Positions 54,059-63,586 of a stretch of DNA of 64,000 bases are shown here, piece after piece. The stretch spans positions 1-64,000 of the forward strand of contig NZ_CANLER010000002.1 of the NCBI RefSeq assembly GCF_947489715.1, given 5' to 3'. Within the stretch, counting starts at the first letter, position 1. Every line of letters starts with the position of its first letter. The notes beneath the pieces are model-generated. The model saw only the letters and a program-made list of their open reading frames with translations. It ran no database searches and was not told the origin of the DNA. This stretch comes from an uncultured Roseovarius sp. (lineage in GTDB: Bacteria > Pseudomonadota > Alphaproteobacteria > Rhodobacterales > Rhodobacteraceae). Both the position numbers and the translations under genes were made by a program.

Positions 54059-55276
54059 ATGAAACATGACAGCGAAATCCTGATTGTCGGCGGCGGCCTG
54101 AATGGTCCGGCGCTCGCGCTTGCGCTGGCTCAGTCAGGCCATTCGGTCACCGTGATCGACACGCTCAGCGAAAAAATCCGCAAAAATGCGGCGTTTGACG
54201 GGCGCAGCTATGCTTTGGCGCTGGCCTCGGTCAGGTTGCTGCGCGCCATTGGCATCTGGGATCGGGTGGCGGAAAATGCGCAACCGATGCTGGAAATCAA
54301 GGTCACGGACGGGCGCGCGGGCGAAGGTGCCTCGCCTTTGTTCATGCATTTCGACCATGCCGAAATCGAAGAAGGCCCGATGGGCCACATGCTCGAAGAT
54401 CGCTTCCTGCGCCGCGCCTTTCTTGAGGCGATGGAAGAAACCCCCGGCATAACGCATCTCTCGGGTGAAACCGTCGTTGCGCAGGAAATCTTGCCGGCTG
54501 GCGTCACAATCACGCTGGCCTCTGGCAAGACGCTTGCCGGCAAGCTACTGATCGGGTCTGATGGGCGCGCTTCGGGCACGGCGCAGCGGGCGGGCATCCA
54601 GCGCACCGGTTGGGGTTATGGCCAGACCGCGCTGGTCTGCGCCATCGAACATGAACTGCCGCATGAAGGCATTGCGCATCAGTTCTTCATGCCGCCGGGC
54701 CCGCTTGCCATCCTGCCGCTTCCGGGGAATGTCAGCTCTATCGTCTGGAGCGAATCTGACGAGACCGCTGCCGAGTTCACCGCCCTTTCCGATACCGATT
54801 TCATGGAAGTTCTGCGCCCCAGGTTCGGGGATTTTCTCGGCCAGATCAAGCTGCGGGGCAAACGCTTCACCTACCCGCTGGGACTGACGGTTGCGAATTC
54901 ATTTGTCGCGGATCGACTGGCCCTGATCGGGGACGCCGCGCATGGCATGCATCCGATTGCCGGTCAGGGCCTCAATGCCGGACTTCGGGATGTGGGCGCT
55001 CTGGCGCAGGTTCTGGATGAGGCGGCCCGGCGTGGCGAGGACATCGGCGCGCCGGACGTTCTGGCACGTTACCAGCAATGGCGGCGCTTCGACACGGCCA
55101 CGTTGGCCCTGGCCACCGATTTGACCAACCGGCTGTTTTCCAACGATAACCCGTTGCTCAGGCTGGGCCGCGATCTCGGGATGGGAGCGATCAATGCCAT
55201 GCCCACCCTGCGCCGTAAATTTATTCGGGAGGCCGCCGGTTTAACCGGTGACCTCCCGTCTCTGATGCGCAACTGA
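54059..55276 (+). CDS. UbiH/UbiF/Coq6-family FAD monooxygenase
   Basis: This 405-residue flavoprotein has the dinucleotide fold LIVGGGLNGPALALALA at the start and the Coq6 family signature LIGDAAHGMHPIAGQGLNAG near 290. It hydroxylates the ubiquinone precursor ring; which position (UbiH, UbiF or UbiL) cannot be told. ATG 54059 is chosen because the fold starts right after it; an upstream ATG at 54023 has no better ribosome site. A short hairpin sits in the 49 nt before the convergent hypothetical gene. Confidence 0.92.
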   Translation: MKHDSEILIVGGGLNGPALALALAQSGHSVTVIDTLSEKIRKNAAFDGRSYALALASVRLLRAIGIWDRVAENAQPMLEIKVTDGRAGEGASPLFMHFDHAEIEEGPMGHMLEDRFLRRAFLEAMEETPGITHLSGETVVAQEILPAGVTITLASGKTLAGKLLIGSDGRASGTAQRAGIQRTGWGYGQTALVCAIEHELPHEGIAHQFFMPPGPLAILPLPGNVSSIVWSESDETAAEFTALSDTDFMEVLRPRFGDFLGQIKLRGKRFTYPLGLTVANSFVADRLALIGDAAHGMHPIAGQGLNAGLRDVGALAQVLDEAARRGEDIGAPDVLARYQQWRRFDTATLALATDLTNRLFSNDNPLLRLGRDLGMGAINAMPTLRRKFIREAAGLTGDLPSLMRN

Positions 55277-55325
55277 TCTCTGCGCGACAGGCTTTGCCTG
55301 CCCCATACCGGTAAAAGCGTTCTGC

Positions 55326-55772
55326 TTAGTCGGCAAACGCCTCAAGCACGTCACTGTCTTCATGCTCGGGCGCGACCAGTTTCAGAACCGGCGATTTGGG
55401 GCGTTCTGCCACCGGATCACCGGGACGCACAGCGCGCTGAGGCACGCAATCGACTTCATCAACCGGGCTGGATGTAAAGACCCGGCGCGCTGACAGGTCG
55501 ACCACATCGGACGCCTGACGTTCGCGCAGTGTCACATGCGGTACCTCGCGTTCTTCCCAATACGCGGGGTTCCTAAGAATATGTGCGGGCAGTCTGTCAC
55601 GCAGCAGTACACGACGCTTCTGCTTTTTTACCACAACCTCATGGTTCTGCCCGGCATGGCTGTCAGGATCACTCAACACCACATCCCGCAACATCTGTTC
55701 GCGTGCTTTCAACGCATTAATCTCAGACCGAATTCCAGCCAACTCATCAGCGATATTGCGGGTGTGAAACAT
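55326..55772 (-). CDS. Hypothetical protein with N-terminal coiled coil
   Basis: The 148-residue protein has no signal peptide. Residues about 5-35 form a heptad-like helix (DELAGIRSEINALKAREQML). A basic patch (KKQKRRVLLRDRLP) and a Pro/acidic tail follow. I do not recognise it. It stands alone between the convergent UbiH-type gene and rsmD, and its AT-richer promoter region has an A/T run at 55790-55830. Confidence 0.65.
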   Translation of the reverse strand: MFHTRNIADELAGIRSEINALKAREQMLRDVVLSDPDSHAGQNHEVVVKKQKRRVLLRDRLPAHILRNPAYWEEREVPHVTLRERQASDVVDLSARRVFTSSPVDEVDCVPQRAVRPGDPVAERPKSPVLKLVAPEHEDSDVLEAFAD

Positions 55773-55839
55773 TTAAACTCTCCGTCCTGGTGACAAACAG
55801 AACAAAAACAGAACTTGATTAAAACTGCGTGAAAATGAT

Positions 55840-56400
55840 TCAGGTTTTGTTCTCAAGGAACGAAATTTTTGTATCCCCGTAGGTTCGCGCCTCGATCAGG
55901 CGCAGCGCGGCCGGGACTTCGAGAGCCGCGCTTTCCTCCCAGACGATCAACGCCTCCGGCGCGATCCATCCCCCCGACAGCGCCGCGCTCAGCGCCGCCT
56001 CGCCAAGCGCCTTGCCATAAGGCGGGTCCAGAAAAATCAGGTCATAGCCCTGATCCGGGTTCTCGCCCAGCCGCCTGGCATCGCGGCGAATGACCTTCAC
56101 CTGCGCCGTTGCCCGGCAAAGCGCGATATTCTCAGACAGGATTTTCTGCGCCTTGCGCCCATCCTCGACAAAGGTCACGCACTCGGCCCCGCGCGACAGC
56201 GCTTCAAGTCCCAATGCCCCGGTGCCCGCAAAGATATCCAGCACCCGTGCCCCGCTTGCCGGATCGCCGTAGCCCCCGGCCAGCACGTTGAAAAGGCTTT
56301 CGCGCACCCGGTCGGCCGTGGGCCTGAGATGCGCAGCCGCGTCCCCCTTCCCGACCGAGGCCAATGTCCGGCCCCGATGCGCACCGCCAATGATTCTCAC
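55840..56400 (-). CDS. rsmD: 16S rRNA (guanine-N2)-methyltransferase RsmD
   Basis: The 186-residue methyltransferase has the SAM-binding DIFAGTGALGLEALSRGA (about 56-73) and the catalytic DPPYG motif (about 126). RsmD methylates G966 (E. coli numbering) of 16S rRNA. Its start overlaps the stop of the FAD reductase gene in an ATGA. Confidence 0.94.
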   Translation of the reverse strand: MRIIGGAHRGRTLASVGKGDAAAHLRPTADRVRESLFNVLAGGYGDPASGARVLDIFAGTGALGLEALSRGAECVTFVEDGRKAQKILSENIALCRATAQVKVIRRDARRLGENPDQGYDLIFLDPPYGKALGEAALSAALSGGWIAPEALIVWEESAALEVPAALRLIEARTYGDTKISFLENKT

Positions 56401-57608
56401 GCGCGCATCAATTGCTTCAGATCGGCCTCCGGATCGGCAACGATGGCCGGATCAGCGGTCTTGCCGCCATCTATCAGCCGCTTGCCGACCATATAGGCAC
56501 GCGGCTCGTTCATCGCGTCCACGGCCAGCAACTGATCGCCCTTGTAATACCAGAAAGAGGCATGCCCGGGCCCGTCACCGGGCCGTGTCACAATCCGGTC
56601 ATAGCCGGTATTCAGCCCGGCAATCTGCAATTTCACATCATACTGATCCGACCAGAACCACGGCTGCGGCACATAGGTCTTGCCCGCACCCATGATATTC
56701 TCGGCAACACATTCGGCCATGTCGATCGCATTGGGCACACTTTCAAGCCGGATGCGCCCCCCCGCATGCGGGAAAGAGGCGCAATCCCCCGCCGCCCAGA
56801 TCGCCGGGTCGCTTGTCTGCCCCTGCGCGTTGACCCTGATACCGTTCTCGATGTCCAGACCGGCAGCCTCGGCCAATGCCGTGGCGGGCATGATACCTAC
56901 GCCCACGATCACGAAATCCACCTCCAGTTCGCTACCATCGATCAGCCGCGCACCGCTGACATGACCGTCCCCCAACAGCGTCTCAAGGCCCACACCCTCG
57001 CGGATATCAACACCGTGCCCCTGATGCAGGTCGCGGAAAAAATCCGAGGTTTCAGGCGCCGCAACCCGTTGCAGGATACGGTCGGCCATCTCGACCAGTA
57101 CAACCTGCAAGCCTTTGCTTGCCGCCACCGCGGCCGCCTCAAGCCCGATATATCCACCGCCCACGATCAGCACACGTTTGCCGGGGCCAAAGCCGGGTTC
57201 CATCGCATCGACATCCTTGAGGTCACGCACGACAAAGACACCGTCCAACGCGCCACCGATCGCCGCTGGCAACCGCCGCGGGGTCGATCCGGTCGTCAGC
57301 ACCAGATGATCATAACCGACACGGGTCTCGCCCAGGATGACCTCCTGCGCGGCGCGGTCAATGCCACTCACCTGCGCCGCCAGTCGCAGATCAATATCGT
57401 TTTCCTCGTAAAAACTCTCGGGTCGCAGATAAAGCCGCTCCAGCTCCATTTCGCCCAACAGGTATTTCTTCGACAAAGGCGGACGCTGATAGGGTGGCAC
57501 CGGCTCTTCGCCAATCAGGGTCACCTGACCCTCGAAACCACCATTGCGCAGCTTGGCCACCAGAGACGAACCAGCCTGCCCTGCCCCAATCACAACTACG
57601 TGCGTCAC
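56397..57608 (-). CDS. FAD/NAD-dependent ferredoxin reductase family protein
   Basis: This 403-residue flavoprotein has FAD-binding VVVIGAGQAGSSLVAKL, NAD-binding VLIVGGGYIGLEAAAVA (about 145-161), the second FAD motif IWAAGDCASF and a C-terminal reductase domain. It matches rhodocoxin or putidaredoxin reductase-like enzymes that reduce a [2Fe-2S] ferredoxin for an oxygenase or P450. No ferredoxin or P450 gene is adjacent. It is coupled to rsmD by a 4-bp overlap and divergent from the peroxiredoxin gene. Confidence 0.9.
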   Translation of the reverse strand: MTHVVVIGAGQAGSSLVAKLRNGGFEGQVTLIGEEPVPPYQRPPLSKKYLLGEMELERLYLRPESFYEENDIDLRLAAQVSGIDRAAQEVILGETRVGYDHLVLTTGSTPRRLPAAIGGALDGVFVVRDLKDVDAMEPGFGPGKRVLIVGGGYIGLEAAAVAASKGLQVVLVEMADRILQRVAAPETSDFFRDLHQGHGVDIREGVGLETLLGDGHVSGARLIDGSELEVDFVIVGVGIMPATALAEAAGLDIENGIRVNAQGQTSDPAIWAAGDCASFPHAGGRIRLESVPNAIDMAECVAENIMGAGKTYVPQPWFWSDQYDVKLQIAGLNTGYDRIVTRPGDGPGHASFWYYKGDQLLAVDAMNEPRAYMVGKRLIDGGKTADPAIVADPEADLKQLMRA

Positions 57609-57700
57609 CCCGCCTACTCCTTATTTCGCCGTGGCTTTGCCACCTGTCCCGGCCTATATCTACACCCACCCGAAACGCAATTGATAGACAGGATGCGACA

Positions 57701-58189
57701 ATGAGTATTTCTACCGGCGACAAACTTCCCGCAGCGACCCTGATGCAGATGGGTGCAGAAGGCCCCGAGGCGGTGGCGCTGGACGATAAGACCAAGGGCC
57801 GCAAGGTGGTGATCTTCGCCGTGCCGGGCGCCTTTACACCCACATGTCATTCGGCCCATGTGCCCAGTTTCATCCGCACCAAGGATGACCTGGCCAGCAA
57901 GGGTGTGGACGAGGTGATCTGCATTAGCGTCAATGACCCGTTCGTGATGAAATCCTGGGGCGAGGCAACAGGCGCATCTGACGCCGGCATCACCATGCTG
58001 GGCGATGCGGATGCGTCCTTTACCAAGGCCATCGGCATGGATTTCGACGCCCCGCCCGCCGGCCTGCTGTCGCGATCCAAACGCTATGCGATGCTGGTCG
58101 AAGATGGCACCGTCAGCCTGCTGCAAGCCGAAGAAAATCCCGGCGTCTGCGAGGTTTCCGGCGGCGAGGCGCTGCTGGACTCGATGTAA
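57701..58189 (+). CDS. Peroxiredoxin (Prx5-type)
   Basis: The 162-residue peroxiredoxin has the active-site PGAFTPTCHSAHVPSF with the peroxidatic Cys near 48 and the Prx5-like SRSKRYAMLVEDG region. It reduces hydroperoxides using a thiol or glutaredoxin partner in the cytosol. A second Cys near the C-terminus (PGVCEVSG) may resolve the disulfide. ATG 57701 is chosen since upstream frames overlap the divergent reductase gene. Confidence 0.94.
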   Translation: MSISTGDKLPAATLMQMGAEGPEAVALDDKTKGRKVVIFAVPGAFTPTCHSAHVPSFIRTKDDLASKGVDEVICISVNDPFVMKSWGEATGASDAGITMLGDADASFTKAIGMDFDAPPAGLLSRSKRYAMLVEDGTVSLLQAEENPGVCEVSGGEALLDSM

Positions 58190-58365
58190 ATAGACCCAGC
58201 GGGGTGCGTGCGTATGGCGCGCCCCGCCCCTGCCGGGCCGCCCCGGCAAAGCCGCCACTGCGCCACACCTGACGCTAATGTTGTAATTCCTGCGCCTGTT
58301 ATCGCAAACGCTGTTCACCCTGCCCGCCGAACTCGCTAGAAGGCGTCCATCAGGCAGGAGCAGTC

Positions 58366-59889
58366 ATGACCACACCAATACCCGTCGTCCTGTGCATTCT
58401 CGATGGATGGGGCCTCTCGGACCGACGCGAGGCCAATGCACCTGCTTTGGCAGCCACGCCGACCTTTGACCGGCTGATGGCGACCTGCCCCAATAATACA
58501 CTGATCACCCACGGCCCCGATGTCGGCCTGCCCGAGGGGCAGATGGGCAATTCCGAGGTCGGGCATATGAACATCGGCGCGGGCCGCGTGGTTGAAATGG
58601 ATTTGCGCCGGATTGATCACGCCATCCGCACCGGCAGTTTTGCCACCCTGCCCGGCGTTCAGCGCTTTGCCGGAAAACTGAAAGCGTCCGGTGGCACCGC
58701 GCATTTGCTGGGGGTTCTGTCGGATGGCGGCGTGCACTCGCATATCGAACACATGATCGCCGCCGCCCGCGCGCTGACCGATCACGGGCTACGGGTGGCC
58801 ATCCACGCATTCACCGACGGGCGTGATGTGGCACAGGTTTCGGCCAAGACCTATCTTGAGGAATTGCGCGAGGCGTTGCCCGACGGGGCCTTCATCGCCA
58901 CCGTGTCGGGGCGATATTACGCGATGGACCGCGACAATCGCTGGGACCGGGTAGAGCTGGCCTTTCAGGCGCTTGCCAATGCCAAGGGATACACCGCCGA
59001 AACCGCCTCGGACGCCATCGACAACGCCTATGGCAAGGGCCGCACGGATGAGTTCATCAAACCGCGCGTGCTGGGTGATTATGAGGGCATGAAAGACGGC
59101 GACGGCATTTTGTGCCTGAATTTCCGCGCCGACCGCGCCCGCGAAATTCTGGCGACCTTCGCGGATCCGGATTTCGATGCGTTCGACACCGGCCCGCGTC
59201 CCGATTTTGCGATTGTCAGCGGTTTCACCGAATATTCCCGCCGTCATTCCAACTACATGGATTGCATCTTTCCCGATGAGCGCCCGGAAAACACCCTGGC
59301 CGAATGGGTCGGAAAACAGGGCAAGTCCCAGTATCATTCCGCCGAGACCGAGAAATACCCCCATGTCACCTTCTTTCTGAATGGCGGCAAGGAAACGCCC
59401 GAACCGGGCGAAGACAGGTATCTTGCCAGTTCACCCGATGTCGCCACCTATGATCTGCAACCCGAAATGTCTGCGGCCGAGGTGACGGACCATTTCGTCG
59501 AAGCGATCAGGAAGGGCTATGACCTGATCGTGGTGAACTACGCCAATCCCGACATGGTCGGCCATACCGGCGATTTGCAGGCCGCGATGGCCGCCTGCGA
59601 AGCCGTCGATCAGAGCCTGGCCCGGGTGACCGCGGCGCTTGAACAGGTCGGCGGCGCCATGATCGTCACTGCCGATCACGGCAATTGCGAGGTGATGGTC
59701 GATCCCGACACCGGCAAACCGCACACCGCCCATACCCTGAACCCGGTACCCGTGATCTTGCTGGGGGGGCCGGACGGGGCGCAGCTGCGCACAGGGCGTC
59801 TGGCCGATCTGGCACCAACATTGCTGGACCTCATGAACCTCGCGGTGCCGCCCGAGATGACCGGCAAGAGCCTGATCACATGCGGCTGA
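58366..59889 (+). CDS. gpmI: 2,3-bisphosphoglycerate-independent phosphoglycerate mutase
   Basis: The 507-residue enzyme belongs to the alkaline-phosphatase superfamily. It has VVLCILDGWG with the first metal Asp, the nucleophile Ser in GNSEVGHMNIGAG, and C-terminal metal ligands in NYANPDMVGHTGD and TADHGNCE. It interconverts 3- and 2-phosphoglycerate with Mn2+. GCAGGAG precedes ATG 58366. The start of envC overlaps its stop by 10 nt; the gpmI-envC-ctpA order is common in alphaproteobacteria. Confidence 0.97.
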   Translation: MTTPIPVVLCILDGWGLSDRREANAPALAATPTFDRLMATCPNNTLITHGPDVGLPEGQMGNSEVGHMNIGAGRVVEMDLRRIDHAIRTGSFATLPGVQRFAGKLKASGGTAHLLGVLSDGGVHSHIEHMIAAARALTDHGLRVAIHAFTDGRDVAQVSAKTYLEELREALPDGAFIATVSGRYYAMDRDNRWDRVELAFQALANAKGYTAETASDAIDNAYGKGRTDEFIKPRVLGDYEGMKDGDGILCLNFRADRAREILATFADPDFDAFDTGPRPDFAIVSGFTEYSRRHSNYMDCIFPDERPENTLAEWVGKQGKSQYHSAETEKYPHVTFFLNGGKETPEPGEDRYLASSPDVATYDLQPEMSAAEVTDHFVEAIRKGYDLIVVNYANPDMVGHTGDLQAAMAACEAVDQSLARVTAALEQVGGAMIVTADHGNCEVMVDPDTGKPHTAHTLNPVPVILLGGPDGAQLRTGRLADLAPTLLDLMNLAVPPEMTGKSLITCG

Positions 59890-61013
59890 TTGCGGCCCTG
59901 CTTGCTGGAGGCACCATTGCCGGGGCCTGCCTGGCGCAGGAAAACCGCGCCGCCGATGCCGCCCGCGCCGCCGCCGACCGCCTGGCCGAGGCCGCGATCC
60001 GGCTTGACGAGGCCGATGGCGCCCGCAATCGCGTCAAGGCATTGACGGAAACCGTGCACGCCTTTGAAAGCGGGCTCGAGGCCATGCGCGAGGGCGTGCG
60101 CCGCGCCGCCATCCGCGAAGAGGTGCTGAGCCGCGAATTGCAGGCGCGCGAAGCCGAAATCGCGCAGCTGCTGGGCGTGCTGCAATCCATGGGCAGCGCC
60201 CCTTCACCGGTGCTGCTGCTGCACCCGTCCGGCCCGGTGGGCACCGCACGCTCGGGCATGATCCTGGCCGAGGTCGCCCCGGCACTCAACGTCCGCGCCG
60301 CCGAACTGCGCGACAAGCTGCAAGAGATCAGCGTGCTGCGCGCGCTTCAGCAAAGTGCCGCCGACAAACTGCAACAGGGGCTTGATGGCGCACAAGAGGC
60401 GCGTACCGCCCTGTCGCAGGCCATTTCCGACCGGACCGACCTGCCCCGACGCTTTACCGAAGACCCGGTCAAGACCGCCCTGCTGATCGCCTCGACCGAA
60501 ACGCTCGAAGGTTTCGCCAGCGGTCTCAGCCAGATCGCCGTGGGTGAAAGCTCGGGCAGCCTGCCCGACATTACCGATCGCAAGGGCACGCTGAAACTGC
60601 CGGTGCAGGGCCGCATCCTGCGGCGCGCGAACGAGGCAGACGCCGCCGGCATCGCCCGTCCCGGCATCGTCATGGCCACCCGTCCCCGCGCGCTGGTCAG
60701 CACGCCCACCGCCGCAACGCTGCGCTATACCGGCCCCCTGCTTGATTACGGAAATGTTATCATTTTGGAGCCCCAGGCCGGGATTCTGCTGGTGCTTGCC
60801 GGGCTTGACGTGGTCTATGGTCAGACAGGACAGGTACTTCCGGCTGGCAGCCCCGTGGGGTTGATGGGCGGCGTTGACCCCGATCCCGGCGCTTTATTGC
60901 CACGCGACGGTCAGGAAACGGCTACCGGTCAGACGCAAACCCTCTATATAGAGGTAAGACAACAAAACACGCCCGTGGACCCGGCACAGTGGTTCATGAC
61001 TGACGAAGGATGA
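59880..61013 (+). CDS. Murein hydrolase activator EnvC-type protein (LytM-like)
   Basis: The 377-residue protein has a signal peptide (AALLAGGTIAGACLA), long coiled-coil helices (about 25-205, rich in Ala/Glu/Arg) and a degenerate LytM/M23 domain (about 245-372, LDYGNVIILEPQAGILLVLAGL). The metallopeptidase His pair is absent there, as in EnvC proteins that activate amidases rather than cut peptidoglycan. ATG 59880 overlaps the gpmI stop by 10 nt. ctpA follows after 7 nt. Confidence 0.9.
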   Translation: MRLIAALLAGGTIAGACLAQENRAADAARAAADRLAEAAIRLDEADGARNRVKALTETVHAFESGLEAMREGVRRAAIREEVLSRELQAREAEIAQLLGVLQSMGSAPSPVLLLHPSGPVGTARSGMILAEVAPALNVRAAELRDKLQEISVLRALQQSAADKLQQGLDGAQEARTALSQAISDRTDLPRRFTEDPVKTALLIASTETLEGFASGLSQIAVGESSGSLPDITDRKGTLKLPVQGRILRRANEADAAGIARPGIVMATRPRALVSTPTAATLRYTGPLLDYGNVIILEPQAGILLVLAGLDVVYGQTGQVLPAGSPVGLMGGVDPDPGALLPRDGQETATGQTQTLYIEVRQQNTPVDPAQWFMTDEG

Positions 61014-61020
61014 CTACGCG

Positions 61021-62355
61021 ATGAAAAAATTCCTGATGGCCGCCGCGGCCGGAACGCTGGCCGGCGTTGTTGTGACGACACAGGTCGCTGCCCCGTTGCT
61101 GGCACAGGAAGCCAACAAAAGCACGGATGTCTACGAGCAGCTTGACCTCTTTGGCATCATCTTTGACCGGATCCGCACACAATATGTCGAGGAAGTGGAC
61201 GAGGGTGACCTGATCGAGGCCGCGATCAACGGCATGCTCACCTCGCTTGACCCGCATTCCAGCTACCTGTCGCCCGATGATGCCGCCGACATGCGCGTGC
61301 AGACCCGTGGCGAATTCGGTGGTCTGGGCATCGAGGTCACCCAGGAAGACGGTTTCGTCAAAGTCGTCTCACCGATTGACGGCACCCCGGCGGATGAGGC
61401 CGGGATTGAATCTGGCGATTTCATCACCCATGTCGACGCCGAAAGCGTGCTGGGCCTGACCCTGGACGAGGCTGTCGATTTGATGCGCGGCCCTGTTGGC
61501 AGCGAGATCGTGATCACCATCGTCCGTGAAGGCGAGACCGAACCGTTTGATGTCTCGATCGTGCGCGACACCATCAAACTGACCGCCGTGCGCACCCGCA
61601 CCGAACAGGACACCGTTGTCCTGCGCGTCACCACTTTCAACGATCAGACCTACAAGAACCTCGAAAGCGGTCTTGCCGAACAGGTCGAAGAAGCGGGCGG
61701 CATCGACAACATCCGTGGCATCGTGCTTGATCTGCGCAACAACCCCGGTGGCCTGCTGACCCAGGCGATCCGCGTTTCGGATGCCTTCCTGGATGAGGGC
61801 GAGATTGTCAGCACGCGGGGCCGCAACCCCGAGGATGGCGACCGTTTCAATGCCACCGCCGGTGATCTGGCGCAGGGCAAGCCGATCGTTGTGCTGATCA
61901 ATGGCGGTTCTGCCAGCGCCTCCGAGATCGTGGCCGGTGCCCTCAAGGATCACCGCCGCGCCATCGTCGTGGGCACAAAAAGCTTTGGCAAAGGGTCGGT
62001 TCAGACGGTCCTGCCGCTGCGCGGTGACGGCGCCATGCGCCTGACCACGGCGCGCTATTACACGCCGTCGGGCCGGTCGATCCAGGCTTTGGGCGTGTCC
62101 CCTGACATCGTGGTTGAACAGCCCCGCCGCACCCCCGAATCCGAGGAGGAAGAGGAAGAACAGCGCGGTTTCCGTTCCGAGGCTGATCTGCGCGGCAGCC
62201 TGAACAATGACAGCCTGTCCGAGGATGAAATCCGCCAGATCGAAGAGGATAACGCCCGCGCCGAAGAAGCCGCCAAACTGCGCGACGAGGATTATCAGCT
62301 GGCCTATGCCATCGACATCCTCAAGGGTCTGACCGCGCTGAACGGCAACGATTAA
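61021..62355 (+). CDS. ctpA: Carboxy-terminal processing protease CtpA (S41)
   Basis: The 444-residue protease has a signal peptide, a PDZ domain (about 90-180, GGLGIEVTQEDGFVKVV) and an S41 catalytic domain with the Ser in GGSASASEIV and Lys in KSFGKGSVQ. CtpA cleaves periplasmic proteins from their C-terminus. The tail is long, acidic and charged (EEEEEEQRGFRSEADL). It follows envC by 7 nt and ends before a strong terminator. Confidence 0.96.
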   Translation: MKKFLMAAAAGTLAGVVVTTQVAAPLLAQEANKSTDVYEQLDLFGIIFDRIRTQYVEEVDEGDLIEAAINGMLTSLDPHSSYLSPDDAADMRVQTRGEFGGLGIEVTQEDGFVKVVSPIDGTPADEAGIESGDFITHVDAESVLGLTLDEAVDLMRGPVGSEIVITIVREGETEPFDVSIVRDTIKLTAVRTRTEQDTVVLRVTTFNDQTYKNLESGLAEQVEEAGGIDNIRGIVLDLRNNPGGLLTQAIRVSDAFLDEGEIVSTRGRNPEDGDRFNATAGDLAQGKPIVVLINGGSASASEIVAGALKDHRRAIVVGTKSFGKGSVQTVLPLRGDGAMRLTTARYYTPSGRSIQALGVSPDIVVEQPRRTPESEEEEEEQRGFRSEADLRGSLNNDSLSEDEIRQIEEDNARAEEAAKLRDEDYQLAYAIDILKGLTALNGND

Positions 62356-62379
62356 TCCGGGGCAAATCCCGAAAATTCA

Positions 62380-62411
62380 AACGCCGCGGTGCCACTAACC
62401 GCGGCGTTTTT
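62380..62411 (+). terminator. Rho-independent terminator after ctpA
   Basis: An 11-bp stem (62380-62390 with 62398-62408), 7-nt loop and TTTTT tail (62407-62411) end the gpmI-envC-ctpA operon. Confidence 0.92.
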
Positions 62412-62527
62412 CTGTTCCGGCATGGCTTGCAGGGATGCCAATCCGGTAATCCTGCCAATGCCAACCTCGGCATCTGCCGCGCCCCTTTTATCTTGCGGCC
62501 TGCCGGTTTGACATTTTCCAACCATCC

Positions 62528-63247
62528 ATGCGTGATCGCGTCATGAAAATGATCACGGGCCATTGGCAACTTATTCTCATCACCGGGATCGTGTTCTTGC
62601 TGTGGAACACGCCCGCAATATTTCCCCTGAAAATCCTGATCGTGTTCATGCACGAGCTGTCTCATGGGCTGGCCGCACTCCTGACCGGCGGTATGATCGT
62701 GGACATCACCCTCTCGCCGCAACAAGGCGGCCAGATCCTGACCCGCGGCGGCAGTGCCTTTGCAACGCTGTCAGCCGGGTATGTGGGCTCGCTCCTCATC
62801 GGTATCGTGTTGCTGATCCTGGCGCTGCGCACCAACGCGGACCGGCTTCTGCTGGGGTTTTGTGGCGTTGTCATTCTTCTGGTCACCGCATTTTACATTC
62901 GCGATTCCTTCGCCCTTATCTTCTGCGCGATAACCGGCATTCTGATGCTGGCAGTTTCCCGATACCTCAGCATTGCCATCAACGATATGGTCCTGCGGGT
63001 CATTGGCCTGACCAGCATGCTCTATGTTCCCTATGACATCTTTGACGACACCATCGCCCGGTCGGGGATGCGCTCCGACGCGTATATGCTGGCAGAACGG
63101 GTCGGCGGCACTGCTGCGCTGTGGGGGGCCATCTGGTTGGTTCTGAGCCTGGCGGTGATCCTGCTATGTCTGAAATACGGGATTGGTCAGAACAGCAACA
63201 TCACCTTCGTGACGGCATCGGACAGGCACAGATCAGGCCCGCGTTAG
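62528..63247 (+). CDS. M50-like integral membrane metallopeptidase family protein
   Basis: The 239-residue membrane protein has about six hydrophobic segments. HELSH in the second segment (His42, Glu43, His46) is the zinc-binding motif of site-2-protease-like M50 enzymes. A third ligand (NPDG-type) is not clear; YDIFDD around residue 173 is a candidate. It may be a small M50B-type protease acting within the membrane, or an inactive relative. ATG 62528 is chosen; no strong ribosome site is seen, and ATG 62543 or 62549 are possible. It stands alone between the ctpA terminator and ispH. Confidence 0.8.
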   Translation: MRDRVMKMITGHWQLILITGIVFLLWNTPAIFPLKILIVFMHELSHGLAALLTGGMIVDITLSPQQGGQILTRGGSAFATLSAGYVGSLLIGIVLLILALRTNADRLLLGFCGVVILLVTAFYIRDSFALIFCAITGILMLAVSRYLSIAINDMVLRVIGLTSMLYVPYDIFDDTIARSGMRSDAYMLAERVGGTAALWGAIWLVLSLAVILLCLKYGIGQNSNITFVTASDRHRSGPR

Positions 63248-63586
63248 GCAGATCAGAGCGGACCGTTAAGGACAGACCGACCGCCTTCCAAAACGCGGGT
63301 GACGACCCTGCCACCATCCCCGCGCCATACCAGGCAAGATACCCGCACGCCCGCCGTTCGCCCTGTTAACCCCGCAAAACACCGCTTTCGGCACCGACGT
63401 AATACCGACAAAATACCGACGTTATACCGATTTCGGTTTTCGTCCAATTTCAATGCATTAACCCGATTCGTCGCAAAATCCGGCGATGCACCGTGCGTAA
63501 CGTGTCGTTTCGCAACGCCCGCCTCCGCCGCTACGCACTGGACGACACCCGTCAGAAGCCTTACCTCTGACCCGACAGGAGACGCC
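63248..63586. other. Intergenic region upstream of ispH holding repeat copy 2
   Basis: This 339-bp stretch has no convincing gene. It contains the dispersed repeat at 63363-63477 with its four 11-bp units, and the ispH promoter region with AGGAG just before the start. Confidence 0.7.
63363..63477. repeat. Dispersed intergenic repeat, copy 2
   Basis: The sequence matches 29209-29326 in order: CTGTTAACCCCGCA, four 11-bp units (63393-63436) mostly starting ACCGAC, GGTTTT, an ATTAACC block and GATTCG-CGC-AAA. The middle two units are identical or differ by one base between copies. It lies about 110 bp upstream of ispH, so it may affect its transcription. No inverted-repeat ends or transposase were seen. 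Confidence 0.75.

Noticed and set aside
55277..55325. Terminator between the UbiH-type gene and the hypothetical gene
   Set aside because: Only a 5-bp stem (CAGGC-TTT-GCCTG) without a T-run; too weak to list as a terminator.
58190..58365. Terminator or sRNA between peroxiredoxin and gpmI
   Set aside because: GC-rich short inverted segments exist, but the pairing is broken and no T-run follows, so I could not support a specific feature.
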